From Prevotella sp. (GTDB lineage: Bacteria > Bacteroidota > Bacteroidia > Bacteroidales > Bacteroidaceae), in assembly GCA_016291495.1 (NCBI GenBank), contig JAEEXI010000008.1:1-64000 (forward strand): DNA of 64,000 nucleotides. Reading direction: 5' to 3'. Positions 1 to 8,943 of this stretch are shown here, piece after piece (position 1 is the first letter of the stretch; each line of letters starts with the position of its first letter). Both the position numbers and the translations under genes were made by a program. The notes beneath the pieces were generated by a model. That model searched no databases, was not told the DNA's origin, and worked only from the letters and a program-made list of their open reading frames with translations.

Positions 1-30
1 TTTTAAATTTCCGTAAAAAGCGACCATATA

Positions 31-62
31 TTTGGTCGTTTAGTACAATATCATTATCTTTG
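31..62 (+). promoter_or_regulatory. Bacteroidetes-type promoter
   Basis: A -33 element TTTG (31-34) is followed by exactly 20 nt and the -7 element TATCTTTG (55-62), matching the Bacteroidetes sigma-factor consensus TTTG-N19/20-TAnnTTTG. Transcription would start near 68, more than 300 nt before the ATPase start codon. Confidence 0.65.
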
Positions 63-328
63 CGCCGTGATTGGCAGAGAGCCACTCCACCGCATGCTTT
101 TGGCGTTTGCGGTGCAAAAGTATAAAATATTGAGGAAAGAATAATGATTTTAACACTTAAATTTTGGCGTGTTTTTGGCGTGATAGCTTATATTTGGCGT
201 GATTTGGGTTTACCGCCTTTGATTTTCGAAAATCGCTATCTATCTCATTTTCAGAGAAATGCAGTCATTCTCGTCAAAACTGATAAAATCGGGTATAAGC
301 AGGAGTTAGCGCCTCATCCCGACAGAGA

Positions 329-357
329 AAAGCGGCAAGTAAATCACTTGCCGCTTT
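329..357 (+). terminator. Stem-loop upstream of the ATPase (terminator or attenuator)
   Basis: A perfect 12-bp stem, AAAGCGGCAAGT (329-340) with ACTTGCCGCTTT (346-357), closes a 5-nt loop. The stem begins with A and ends with TTT then CT, so it resembles a weak intrinsic terminator in either direction. It lies 26 nt before the ATG at 384. With the promoter at 31-62 it could end a short RNA of about 290 nt, or attenuate the ATPase message. Confidence 0.45.
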
Positions 358-383
358 CTGCTCCAAGATTCAGAGTTACAGAC

Positions 384-1019
384 ATGCCAATAAACAAAAA
401 GACAGTAAGGATTGTTCTGACCGGAGGTCCCTGTGCAGGGAAGACCACGGCCCTATCCAGAGTCTATCAGTTTTTCACTGATAAAGGGTATGCCGTATAT
501 GCCCAGCCAGAGGCTGCGACACTCTTTAACCAAGCGGGAGTAGACTTCCTGACGAACAACAAACCCCTGTTCCTTGAAAGCGAAAGACAATTACTGTCCT
601 TTCAGCTTCATACCGAAGCCTGTTTTTGCAAGATGGCAGAAGCCACCGGCAAACCCACCATTATCGTCTATGACCGAGGCATCATGGACAATGCCGCTTA
701 TATGAATAGCGAGATGTGGGAGTCTCTGCTTGCCGAGATGGGGCTGGACGACGCTTCGGCCCGCGACGAGCGCTATGATGCCGTGTTGCACCTATGTACA
801 ACCGCCAAGGGCGCTGAGGATTTCTACACCTGTGCGAACAATAACAGTCGGACAGAGGACATCGAAAAGGCCATCTTGTTAGACGACAAGATGATCAAGG
901 CATGGACAGGTCACCCCCGTCTGCGTATCATCCCCAACAAAGGCACTTTTGAAGATAAGCTGAATGCCGTCATAGCAGAAATTTCTGCTATCCTCGACGA
1001 TGTCCATCTGTGGCCGTAA
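384..1019 (+). CDS. P-loop ATP-binding protein (AAA_28 / NadR-kinase-like)
   Basis: A 211-aa soluble protein. The Walker A motif GGPCAGKT is about 15 residues from the start, and a Walker B-like IIVYDRG with an aspartate is near residue 97. The pattern fits the AAA_28 family of small kinase-like ATPases (related to the NadR ribosylnicotinamide kinase domain and the animal protein TTD14). The substrate is unknown. I chose the ATG at 384 because the P-loop strand (VRIVLTGGP) follows immediately, as in relatives, whereas the ATG at 144 adds 80 unlikely residues. It is monocistronic and converges on the alcohol dehydrogenase 24 bp away. Confidence 0.75.
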   Translation: MPINKKTVRIVLTGGPCAGKTTALSRVYQFFTDKGYAVYAQPEAATLFNQAGVDFLTNNKPLFLESERQLLSFQLHTEACFCKMAEATGKPTIIVYDRGIMDNAAYMNSEMWESLLAEMGLDDASARDERYDAVLHLCTTAKGAEDFYTCANNNSRTEDIEKAILLDDKMIKAWTGHPRLRIIPNKGTFEDKLNAVIAEISAILDDVHLWP

Positions 1020-1043
1020 ATTCTCCCACGTTATTTCAACGCG

Positions 1044-2228
1044 TTACCCTCTTGCCATTTGATAGATGGCCTCCATATCCTCTACCTGAAGGACCTTCAA
1101 CTGGCCGCAGGTACGCTGATAGTCACGGCTGCACTTACGTGCCATCTCCTTGATTTCCTCGTCGGTGATGTCCTTGCCGATGAGTTCCTTGATGTTGATG
1201 GGCATACCAATGGCATGATAGAAGCGCTCCATGGCCTCAATGCCACGCAAGGCAGTACCCTCTGGGTCTGTGAAGTCGTTAGGCACGTCCATCACATTGA
1301 CGGCGAAGCGGACAAAGCGGCGCAGATTCTCATGCATGACATAACGTGCCCAACTGGGCCATACGGCAGCAAGTCCGGCACCGTGGGTAACGTCGAACAT
1401 CGCGCTGAGTTCATGTTCCAACTGGTGGGTAGCCCAGTCGTCAGCAACGCCGCATCCTGTCAGACCGTTGTGCATCAGACTGCCGCCCCACATGATCTGG
1501 GCACGATAGCGGTAGTCCTCCGGATTCTTCAGCACGGCAAAGATGGCATTCTTCATATTACGCAGCATGGCCTCGGCAATGTCTGTCGTCAGGTCCATAT
1601 CGTCATCCTTCGTGAAGTAGCGCTCCATGGTGTGCATCATCATATCGGTGACACCTGCCGCTGTCTGGTAGGGAGGCAACGTGAAGGTACGCCTAGGATT
1701 CATGATGGCGAACTTCGGACGTGCCAGACGGTTCGAGTAGCCTATCTTCATACCATTGTTCTCATTGGTGATGACACAGGCTTCACTCATCTCACTGCCT
1801 GCAGCAGGAATGGTCAGCACCGAGGCCACTGGTAACATCTTCTCAGGCTGGGCCTTACCCTGAAAGAAATCCCACACATTGCCCTCGTAAGGAACACCAT
1901 AGGCGATACACTTCGCCGAGTCGATGACGCTGCCGCCACCTACGGCAAGGATGAAGTCAATGCCCTCCTGACGACAAAGATCGATACCTTTCTGGGCCAA
2001 CGACAGATGGGGATTAGGTACGACACCACCTAACGTGACATACGCTACTCCACTCTCTTTCAGCAGACCACAGATCTTGTCCAACAGACCAGAGCGCACC
2101 GCACTCTGTCCACCATAGTGTACCAGTACTTTCGTACCACCGTATCTCTTCACGAGAAGAGCTACCTGCTCCTCTGACTGTTCTCCAAACACCACTTCCG
2201 TCGGTGCGTAATAAATAAAATCTTTCAT
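1044..2228 (-). CDS. Iron-containing alcohol dehydrogenase (YqhD/BDH-like)
   Basis: A 394-aa group III metal-dependent alcohol dehydrogenase. It has the nucleotide-binding GGGSVIDSAK near residue 100 and metal-ligand regions VTDMMMH (about 193-199), THQLEHE (about 267-273) and HGAG (about 281). Relatives such as YqhD and BdhA reduce aldehydes with NAD(P)H; the physiological substrate here is not visible. It is the last gene of the LacI-led operon, 24 bp after the outer-membrane protein gene, which suggests either a link to the sugar-degradation genes or simple read-through. Confidence 0.88.
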   Translation of the reverse strand: MKDFIYYAPTEVVFGEQSEEQVALLVKRYGGTKVLVHYGGQSAVRSGLLDKICGLLKESGVAYVTLGGVVPNPHLSLAQKGIDLCRQEGIDFILAVGGGSVIDSAKCIAYGVPYEGNVWDFFQGKAQPEKMLPVASVLTIPAAGSEMSEACVITNENNGMKIGYSNRLARPKFAIMNPRRTFTLPPYQTAAGVTDMMMHTMERYFTKDDDMDLTTDIAEAMLRNMKNAIFAVLKNPEDYRYRAQIMWGGSLMHNGLTGCGVADDWATHQLEHELSAMFDVTHGAGLAAVWPSWARYVMHENLRRFVRFAVNVMDVPNDFTDPEGTALRGIEAMERFYHAIGMPINIKELIGKDITDEEIKEMARKCSRDYQRTCGQLKVLQVEDMEAIYQMARG

Positions 2229-2252
2229 ATGAGTATAATTATAATGATTATA

Positions 2253-5177
2253 TTACCATCTGCGTCGGTTATTTCCGCGATTGTCACGGTTGCCCCATTT
2301 CTTGTCGTAGCGTCCCTGGGTGTCAATCTTGCCGCCAAACATATTCAAGCGGTAGCGGACGTGCAGCATCGCATAGGAGTTGACACTGTTATACTGCGTG
2401 TCGGTACGACTGGTGGCATTTACCCACCGCTCGTAGTTGCTCTGCTGTCCGAGCAAATCATAGAAGTTAAGGGCAACGACGAGTGACTTGTTTTTGAGGA
2501 AGGACTTGGACACCTGACCATTCCAGATAAACTCATTCGTATTCATCGATGCGTCGTTATATCCCCGTCGGCTACGCTCGTGCATATTCATGCTCACCTC
2601 AAAATCCCAAGGCAGGCGTACCAGGAACTGTCCCCCATAATTGAACTGCCACGTGTCAAGATTGGCATTTGGCTGTAATTCATTCCGTGAGTGCTGGTAG
2701 TTGATGTTGCCGTCAAGAGTTACTTCCAGCCAGTCGTTACGGTAACCTGCTGTCAACCGCTGGTTGATATTGGTGGTGCGCGTCGTGTTCTTTGCGGCAT
2801 CCGCTTGTTGCTGAGCAACGTAGCTGACAAAGTGATTGTAGCGTAAACGGGTATCGGTTCCGACATTCCAGTGAGCCGTTGAATCGAGGGCTGTATTGAA
2901 AGTGAAGCCTCCGTTAATATTCCAGTTGCCGTTGATATTCTCCGGTCGTGATATACTTCCACCCGTTGCCGGGTCATAGCGCACCATATTGGAGATGCTG
3001 TTACGGATATGGCGGTAATTCACATAAGCCACGATGCTGCGCTTATAACGTACGATATACGTATTGAAATAGGCATTCAACGAGTTGGTGAACTGTGGTT
3101 TTAGTCCTGGATTACCCTTCGTGATGTACAGCGGATTGGAGTCGTCGGTAATATCCAGCAACTGTGACATCTCTGGTTGACGGGTATCACCCCGATAGTG
3201 TATCCATAGGTTACTCTGGTCATTAAACTTATAGTGGAAATCGAACGTCGGTGTCAGGTTGGTAACAGTACGGACGGTGTCGACATACTTTCCCCTGTAG
3301 TCCTGGATGAAGTTGGAATGCTGGGGCTGTATGAGGAATCCGATGTTATAGTCGTATTTCTCCACCCGATGTCGCAAGGTGAGGCGGAAGTTATGGGTAT
3401 AGTTCTTGTATTCGGAATAGCGGCTCAAGTTCTTGTCAAGGAATTCATCCATATGGTCATAGACCGTCCCGAGCCACGGGTCCCATTCGCGGTATTCTGG
3501 CACGATACCCGAGAAGATGTCCTCCGGTAAATGGCTGAAGTCATAGGTCTGTCGGTTACTCTTATTCTGGCTATAGCGCAATTCATAGTTAAACTGCAGG
3601 TGGGCTCCTTTCCATAGCGGCTCGCTATAAGTGGTACTCAACACATAGCCGCTGTTGTCCGACGGCGTGGTATTATAGCGTGCCGTATAGTAAGTGGAGT
3701 CCTGTCCTGCCTTATTCTTCACCTTGAAAAGGTATACCTCGGTGTTGGACACGTTCTCTTCCCGATTTTTGCCACCATTCGCCTCAAACCTGAAAACGAT
3801 ATTTCTACCTCTGGGATTCAGTCGACGATACAACTGCAGCATTGCCCAGACATTCTTATTACTACCATAGTTCAGGCTTGCATTCTGATTATGATTGACA
3901 ATATGGTCTATAAGTGTTGACTGGTGCGTGGCAACTGCAGCGTAGGCATCCGCCAACGGATCAGTAGAATAGAGGTAGGGATCGTCGTCAAAAGTCGCCG
4001 ATGCCGATACAGTGGTCCCGTCGTTCGTTCCTGAACTGCCATTGGCACGCAACAGGATATTGGTCAGGGAATCGGGTTTCCACTCCACACGGATATTTCC
4101 CCACCAGTTGTTGCTCCGTGTAAAATTCGAGGTCTTACTGTTGGAGAAGGTGCGTGACGTCTCGCTGTAGAAGTTCTCACTGGCCACCTCTGTCTGATTG
4201 TCACCGTCGCGATGGTTCCAACGGATGCTTGCATCAATTTTCAGTTTGTCACCACTGTCATAGTTGAAGTTGGCGCCCAGCATCTTCCGCGCATTCAGTC
4301 CACGACGGTTCCACCAACCGGCATTCTCCTCCTTATTATTGAAATTACCCAGCAACACAAAGCGTGTCACATCCGTAAAACTGCTTCCCATACCACGAGA
4401 GGCATAACGATGCTTAGTACCTCCGGCAAGGTCAAGATTGGTCATAAAACCCCGGTTCATACCCTTCTTGATGGTGAAGTCGAGCACTGTCTCTTTCTCA
4501 CCGTCTTCAATACCCGTGATACGTGCTTGGTCGCTCTGCTGGTCGTAGAACTTCATGTTTGCGATGATATTCACAGGGATATTCTTCAGGGCCGTTTCCA
4601 CGTCACCAAGCATGAACTCCTTACCGTCGAGCAGGATTTTCTTCACCTGTTTGCCATTGATGGTGATGTTGCCGTCTTCATCGACTTCCGCACCGGGAAT
4701 GCGCTTGATGAGTTCCTCAATGGGTGAGCCTTCTGGCGTACGGTAGGCCTCGGGATTATACATGATAGTATCCTTGCGCACCACCACCTGAGCGGCACGT
4801 CCTACAACGACAGCCTCCTGAAGCATGAAGCTCTCCGTTTCCATCAACAGGTTTCCCAAGTCCTGGTTCTCATTACGCCGTAAGGTCAGTTCACGCTCTA
4901 TCGTCTGATAACCGATAGATGAGATCCTCATTTTATACGTACCACTAGACGGTGCCTCAACATAGAAGTTTCCTTTGTTGTCTGTCACCGTTCCACCGAC
5001 GAAGACACTGTCAGCTGCAGTAAACAACTGAATGGTCGCCTGTATCATCGGCTCCTTCAGGTCAGCATCGAGCAACTGTCCGCGAATGGTCAGTTTCCTG
5101 TCTTCTGGCTCCGGCTGAGCATAGATACCAAGAACAACAAGAAACAATATCGATATGATTGTACTATAACGTAGCAT
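2253..5177 (-). CDS. TonB-dependent-receptor-like outer membrane beta-barrel protein
   Basis: A 974-aa outer membrane protein. The start at 5177 gives a clean signal peptide (MLRYSTIISILFLVVLGIYAQ); the upstream open frame overlaps the GH9 gene and is not needed. A carboxypeptidase-regulatory-like beta domain lies at about 25-110 (LTIRGQLLDADL). A plug-like domain follows at about 140-260, containing the GNITINGKQVKKILLDGKEF segment common in this family. The remaining 700 residues have alternating-residue strands typical of a large barrel, ending in an Arg/Asn-rich tail with a terminal Trp. It resembles the OMP_b-brl_3 class more than SusC, and no SusD partner is present. It lies 11 bp after the GH9 gene, so transport or binding of glucan products is plausible but inferred. 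Confidence 0.82.
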   Translation of the reverse strand: MLRYSTIISILFLVVLGIYAQPEPEDRKLTIRGQLLDADLKEPMIQATIQLFTAADSVFVGGTVTDNKGNFYVEAPSSGTYKMRISSIGYQTIERELTLRRNENQDLGNLLMETESFMLQEAVVVGRAAQVVVRKDTIMYNPEAYRTPEGSPIEELIKRIPGAEVDEDGNITINGKQVKKILLDGKEFMLGDVETALKNIPVNIIANMKFYDQQSDQARITGIEDGEKETVLDFTIKKGMNRGFMTNLDLAGGTKHRYASRGMGSSFTDVTRFVLLGNFNNKEENAGWWNRRGLNARKMLGANFNYDSGDKLKIDASIRWNHRDGDNQTEVASENFYSETSRTFSNSKTSNFTRSNNWWGNIRVEWKPDSLTNILLRANGSSGTNDGTTVSASATFDDDPYLYSTDPLADAYAAVATHQSTLIDHIVNHNQNASLNYGSNKNVWAMLQLYRRLNPRGRNIVFRFEANGGKNREENVSNTEVYLFKVKNKAGQDSTYYTARYNTTPSDNSGYVLSTTYSEPLWKGAHLQFNYELRYSQNKSNRQTYDFSHLPEDIFSGIVPEYREWDPWLGTVYDHMDEFLDKNLSRYSEYKNYTHNFRLTLRHRVEKYDYNIGFLIQPQHSNFIQDYRGKYVDTVRTVTNLTPTFDFHYKFNDQSNLWIHYRGDTRQPEMSQLLDITDDSNPLYITKGNPGLKPQFTNSLNAYFNTYIVRYKRSIVAYVNYRHIRNSISNMVRYDPATGGSISRPENINGNWNINGGFTFNTALDSTAHWNVGTDTRLRYNHFVSYVAQQQADAAKNTTRTTNINQRLTAGYRNDWLEVTLDGNINYQHSRNELQPNANLDTWQFNYGGQFLVRLPWDFEVSMNMHERSRRGYNDASMNTNEFIWNGQVSKSFLKNKSLVVALNFYDLLGQQSNYERWVNATSRTDTQYNSVNSYAMLHVRYRLNMFGGKIDTQGRYDKKWGNRDNRGNNRRRW

Positions 5178-5188
5178 AAACAGTCTTT

Positions 5189-7657
5189 TTATGGAGTAAC
5201 GATATTCTTCAGAGCCGAACCAAAGATAATATATTGTGTATTGCCTGCTATAGTTCCTTCGTTCTGTCCCCATAGAAAGGGCCAGTCGTCATAGTTCTCA
5301 AAATGATCGGGCTTACGGAACAGCAAGCCTGGTGCCACATTGCCAGGAATGAACGAGAAGTCGGCACGGTTGTTGCCATAGAAGACCTGCTTCGGGCGGG
5401 CAGCACCCACGACGGCCACAAACGAGTAGTTATGGTAGGGATGACAGCCATAGAGCCAGTTGGCGACACGATAAACCTCCTCTTTAGGTACAATGTCGGG
5501 GAAATAGATGTGGGCATAATTGACGGTAATGCCAAAGTTCAGTACGGCATTGACACCTGCCCAGTTACCAAGACCGATGGGTACACCGTAGGGATTCTGC
5601 CTGTCAAAACTCTTGATATATTCAGCGTACTTCCGGACAGCAGGACGGAGTTGCTCTTTATAGGCAGCATCCTTCATGGGGATGGAGTCAAGCATGACCT
5701 GCAGGTTGCGGGCCACGTTGCGGTAGTTTCCGTCACCCGTGCCTGTCAGCCAGTCATTGTCGGCCTCAGCTTGGCGGTCGCGATGATTAGGACGCTTGCT
5801 GAGTAGCTCGTTGGCTTCCTTGCGCAGACGGTCAGCCTGCTTCTGAGCGCGGTCGGCCAACTCGTCGTTATACCCACGAAGCACGCGGGCAGCGGAGGTG
5901 AAGACGCCAGCTGCTTGTAAGTCGAGTCGCGGATTCCGAGTCGTGAATGCCCACATATCATCCGGAGTACCACTACGTTTGCCGTCGGCGCTGACCTCGT
6001 AAGGTTTCAGCGACGGGTCGTAGTGCAGACCGTCGGTAATGCTGGCGGCATCGCCAAGGTGGTGGTAGTTGTCGAGCACGGAATTGGAGAGCGTCTGTGA
6101 CATGTGGCCAATCTGCTCTGCCTGTGTCACGAGGTTCAACACACCATGTTCGATGAACTGCAGGATGTCGGGTTTGCCGTCAGGACGATGCAATTCCACA
6201 TAGCGTTGCTCCTGACTGACGAAGGTCTCGTCGCGCTGCGGATGAAAGAGTTCCCACGTGCGGATGAAGTTCTGCACGACGTTGATGTTCGAGCTGGTCT
6301 CTATGTCAAAGTCACCGGCGTCGAAGAATCCGCCCACGTTCAGTCCGGGGATGAGTTCCAACGGCTTATATTTCGTGTCGGTTGACGCGCCCTGACTGTG
6401 CAGGTCGAAGTGGTCGCTCTCGGGTGCCTGAAGGTAACCTTCCTTAAAAGGTTCGCCATGCCAGGTACGGTAGCCTTCGGTGACATACATGTGGTTCATG
6501 TGGATGGGAACCCACACATCTGTCGTGGCATCGGTAATCTTGTCATAGACATGCTCGTCAATCAGAAAATCATTGGTCTTCGTCTGTCCATACTGGATAT
6601 AATAAACGCCTGGCTGTTTGACCGATGAGAAATCAAACTTCACATAGTTATATTTAAAGTAAGGTCCCCACTCTTTTAGTTCGCCCTTGAAGGCCAGCTC
6701 AGTAGTTCCGTCAGTTTTGATACGCATCAGGGTGGCTGTGGCCTGTGGTGTGTCATGCTTGTCGAGTTCGATGACAGCCACCTTCGGCTGTTCTGGGATA
6801 TAGCCTATCTGTGAGAATCCGATATTCGGCTCACGGATCCAGTTGGGGATAGCATGGGGCTCCACCATCCATGTGACGACCTTTCCTGTTTTTCCCTTTG
6901 GCAACACACTGCGCAGCACAAACCAGCCGTTCTGTGCCAGCATACGTCCGTCATACAGCTTCAGCTCCGCATCGTCACTACTGATACGAATCATCCGTTC
7001 GGGAGCATCGGTAGCTACGATAATTTCATGTCCCGTCTCAATAGGTAACGGATCGACAAAACAACCTGTCCCGCGGTCGTCGTAGGTTTTGAAACCCTTG
7101 AACTGACGTGGCTTCTCACTATTGGGACGAGTAATGGTCTGACTAGTGGCATAACGAGGCAGTCGGCCTAAGCGACCATCCATCGTAAAGGTCTTCAACC
7201 AATACTGCGAAGGCAGAAACTCTATATTCAGCCCTGCCTCACCTGTCAACTTCTCCGGTACGGGTTTATCAAGCCAGACTGCAATCTCCACTGCTTTACC
7301 CTTCGCTGTAACCACCACCCGACTATCAAAGTCATAGTCATCATAGCGCAAGCTCACCTCTATACTGCTGTTCTCCCGATTCACCTTGCGGTTTGTCATT
7401 TTCGGCACAAGGTCCCATTGCTCAGGGGTGTTGTTCAAACGGACGGCACCTCCTTGTACGGTACGCACACCGTGATGGATAATTTCAATACCAGAATTCT
7501 TCTCGTCATTGAAACCGCCATTGAAACTGTTGCTGAATACTAGCACATTTACGCCCTGTCGTTCGAAATACTCAAGGTCGTTCAGTTGTAGATTCTGGGC
7601 CATACTGGTTGTTACAGCCGCCCAAAAAATCAAGAGTAATGAATGTTTCTTTGTCAT
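5189..7657 (-). CDS. Glycoside hydrolase family 9 (endoglucanase-type)
   Basis: An 822-aa secreted enzyme with an N-terminal signal peptide (MTKKHSLLLIFWAAVTTSMAQ). After an extra beta-rich region, a CelD_N-type Ig-like domain lies at about 280-370 (IGFSQIGYIPEQPKVAVIEL). The GH9 catalytic domain starts near residue 385 with GGFFDAGDFDI (about 437-447), which holds the two aspartates that activate water. A later CHPYHNYSFV block and WGQNEGTI near 795 carry the expected catalytic Glu. GH9 enzymes are inverting beta-1,4-glucanases acting on cellulose, mixed-linkage glucan or similar substrates. It follows lacI by 20 bp and precedes the receptor-like gene by 11 bp, so the operon looks like a small beta-glucan use locus. 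Substrate specificity cannot be read from the sequence. Confidence 0.88.
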   Translation of the reverse strand: MTKKHSLLLIFWAAVTTSMAQNLQLNDLEYFERQGVNVLVFSNSFNGGFNDEKNSGIEIIHHGVRTVQGGAVRLNNTPEQWDLVPKMTNRKVNRENSSIEVSLRYDDYDFDSRVVVTAKGKAVEIAVWLDKPVPEKLTGEAGLNIEFLPSQYWLKTFTMDGRLGRLPRYATSQTITRPNSEKPRQFKGFKTYDDRGTGCFVDPLPIETGHEIIVATDAPERMIRISSDDAELKLYDGRMLAQNGWFVLRSVLPKGKTGKVVTWMVEPHAIPNWIREPNIGFSQIGYIPEQPKVAVIELDKHDTPQATATLMRIKTDGTTELAFKGELKEWGPYFKYNYVKFDFSSVKQPGVYYIQYGQTKTNDFLIDEHVYDKITDATTDVWVPIHMNHMYVTEGYRTWHGEPFKEGYLQAPESDHFDLHSQGASTDTKYKPLELIPGLNVGGFFDAGDFDIETSSNINVVQNFIRTWELFHPQRDETFVSQEQRYVELHRPDGKPDILQFIEHGVLNLVTQAEQIGHMSQTLSNSVLDNYHHLGDAASITDGLHYDPSLKPYEVSADGKRSGTPDDMWAFTTRNPRLDLQAAGVFTSAARVLRGYNDELADRAQKQADRLRKEANELLSKRPNHRDRQAEADNDWLTGTGDGNYRNVARNLQVMLDSIPMKDAAYKEQLRPAVRKYAEYIKSFDRQNPYGVPIGLGNWAGVNAVLNFGITVNYAHIYFPDIVPKEEVYRVANWLYGCHPYHNYSFVAVVGAARPKQVFYGNNRADFSFIPGNVAPGLLFRKPDHFENYDDWPFLWGQNEGTIAGNTQYIIFGSALKNIVTP

Positions 7658-7677
7658 TGTTATTTATCGTTTTTGTG

Positions 7678-8685
7678 TTAAGTAATCTTCTTCGTGCTCT
7701 CTCGAAGTTCCAGTCGTGCCTTTACCACCACATGCTTCACGCTGTAGTCGCCGTTCATTTGGTCGGCCAGCAACTTAAACGCCTTTCCACCGATTTCCCG
7801 CAAGTTCTGTTTCACGAGTGATATCCTTGGGGTAGTCATATCCGACACCCAGTCGCTCATATACCCCACAATGGCGATATCCTCAGGAATACGCAAGCCT
7901 CGGCTAATGATCGTCTTGAAGGCGGCACTGGCCAGTAGCGCATGCGCTGCGATAATGGCATCGGGCGGTTCCGGAAGATTCAGCAACTCCATCGTGTCGG
8001 TAAGTCCTGAGTTGAAACTGGTATTATGGCATTTCACCAGTTCCTTTCGAATTGGAATCCTGCGCTCACGGAGCGCCTCCAGATAACCGTGCTTGCGATC
8101 TATCGTCTGTTTCATACGGTTCGATCCACCTAGAAAAGCAATCCTCCTTGCCCCACAGTCAATGAGATAATGAGTCACCTGACGTGCAGAATCAGTATCG
8201 TTGATGACCACTGTCGAGAGATTGACATCGGCTATCCTGTCGAAGATGACAATAGGCACATTTCGCTCCTTCACCCGAAACAGATGACTGTAATCGGTCG
8301 TGTCCTGCGAAAGACAGACGACAATACCATCCACATGCATGTTCACCAAGTGTTCGACACATTCCACCTCGTTTTCGTATTTATCGTCCGAGTCGGTAAT
8401 GATACACATATATCCTGCTTTCTTCGCCTCCATCTCAAGGTATTTCACGATATGTGCGAAATGGTTGAACGACACATTTGGCACGATAACACCTATCGTA
8501 CGTGTTGTGTCATAACGAAGACTCATGGCGAAAGGATTGGGACGATACCCCTGTTCCTTGGCATACCGTTCTATTTTCTGTCGCATTTCATGACTCACGC
8601 CCTCTTGCCCTTTCAAAGCTCGTGAAACCGTGGACACATTGATACCAAGCATTTTGGCTATGTCACGCTGTGATATTCTTTTCAT
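7678..8685 (-). CDS. LacI-family transcriptional regulator
   Basis: A 335-aa repressor. The N-terminal helix-turn-helix and hinge are canonical (ISQRDIAKMLGINVSTVSRALKG, then EGVSHEMRQKIERYAKEQGYRPN). A periplasmic-binding-protein-like sensor domain fills about 60-330 (TIGVIVPNVSFNHF onward). It is the first gene of a four-gene operon (regulator, GH9, receptor-like protein, alcohol dehydrogenase) with gaps of 20, 11 and 24 bp. Two identical LacI-type palindromes upstream (8767-8783, 8916-8932) and a half-site at 8741-8749 suggest autorepression of the whole operon, relieved by a sugar ligand. Confidence 0.92.
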   Translation of the reverse strand: MKRISQRDIAKMLGINVSTVSRALKGQEGVSHEMRQKIERYAKEQGYRPNPFAMSLRYDTTRTIGVIVPNVSFNHFAHIVKYLEMEAKKAGYMCIITDSDDKYENEVECVEHLVNMHVDGIVVCLSQDTTDYSHLFRVKERNVPIVIFDRIADVNLSTVVINDTDSARQVTHYLIDCGARRIAFLGGSNRMKQTIDRKHGYLEALRERRIPIRKELVKCHNTSFNSGLTDTMELLNLPEPPDAIIAAHALLASAAFKTIISRGLRIPEDIAIVGYMSDWVSDMTTPRISLVKQNLREIGGKAFKLLADQMNGDYSVKHVVVKARLELRESTKKIT

Positions 8686-8714
8686 TCTTCAACTGAGATT
8701 CCTATTAACTTCTA

Positions 8715-8722
8715 CAAAATTA
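8715..8722 (-). promoter_or_regulatory. -7 box of the LacI operon promoter
   Basis: On the minus strand this reads TAATTTTG, a perfect TAnnTTTG, 30 nt before the lacI ATG. A TTG of the inverted half-site at 8741-8749 sits about 22 nt upstream as a plausible -33 element, so repressor binding there would block the polymerase. Confidence 0.55.
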
Positions 8723-8766
8723 GTATATTCCCATTATACTTTACGCAACAGATTGTGGAAATATTG

Positions 8767-8783
8767 CGCAAAGCGTTGCGTAA
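8767..8783. promoter_or_regulatory. LacI-type operator, proximal copy
   Basis: The 17-bp sequence CGCAAAGCGTTGCGTAA contains the near-perfect 14-bp palindrome CGCAAAG/CGTTGCG with a central GC, the usual shape of LacI-family sites. A half-site TTACGCAAC at 8741-8749 is the inverse of its right arm. An identical copy lies at 8916-8932. Confidence 0.7.
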
Positions 8784-8788
8784 ATAAC

Positions 8789-8823
8789 CAAAAAGAAACC
8801 ACCTACTTTCACAAGTAGGCGGC
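8789..8823 (-). terminator. Intrinsic terminator of the helix-hairpin-helix gene
   Basis: Read on the minus strand, CCGCCTACTT pairs with AAGTAGGTGG (10 bp, one G-U) around a GTGA loop and is followed by TTTCTTTTT. It separates the upstream transporter/HhH transcript from the LacI operon. Confidence 0.7.
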
Positions 8824-8915
8824 AACTCATCATTTATATCGTATTTTCGTGTTGTTTGGGTGCGAAATTAGACAATAGTATACAAACTATCATCCTCTTT
8901 TCCCCAAAAACACAT

Positions 8916-8932
8916 CGCAAAGCGTTGCGTAA
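8916..8932. promoter_or_regulatory. LacI-type operator, distal copy
   Basis: An exact 17-bp duplicate of 8767-8783, 149 bp away on the same face of the helix to a first approximation (about 14 turns). It lies just after the stop codon of the helix-hairpin-helix gene. Paired sites suggest repression by looping or two-site binding. Confidence 0.65.
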
Positions 8933-8943
8933 CTTATCTCTTA

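Larger units (their letters stand above)
1..383 (+). other. Long leader / intergenic region before the P-loop ATPase
   Basis: This 383-base stretch has no convincing gene. An open frame continues upstream of the ATPase to an ATG at 144, but the added 80 residues look like translated non-coding DNA. It holds a strong promoter (31-62), a hairpin CACCGCA (88-94) with TGCGGTG (108-114), two tandem 11-bp units ending in GGCGTG (162-172 and 173-183) plus a further GGCGTG at 196-201, and a 12-bp stem-loop at 329-357 just before the gene. It may be a long regulatory leader or encode a small RNA; the sequence does not decide. Confidence 0.5.

Noticed and set aside
144..383. N-terminal extension of the ATPase from an ATG at 144
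   Set aside because: The extra 80 residues have no domain character, cross a 12-bp stem-loop and the GGCGTG repeats, and the family begins at the P-loop strand found right after 384.
5178..5273. Upstream start of the receptor-like gene at 5273
   Set aside because: It would overlap the GH9 coding end and place 32 polar residues before an otherwise ideal signal peptide at 5177.
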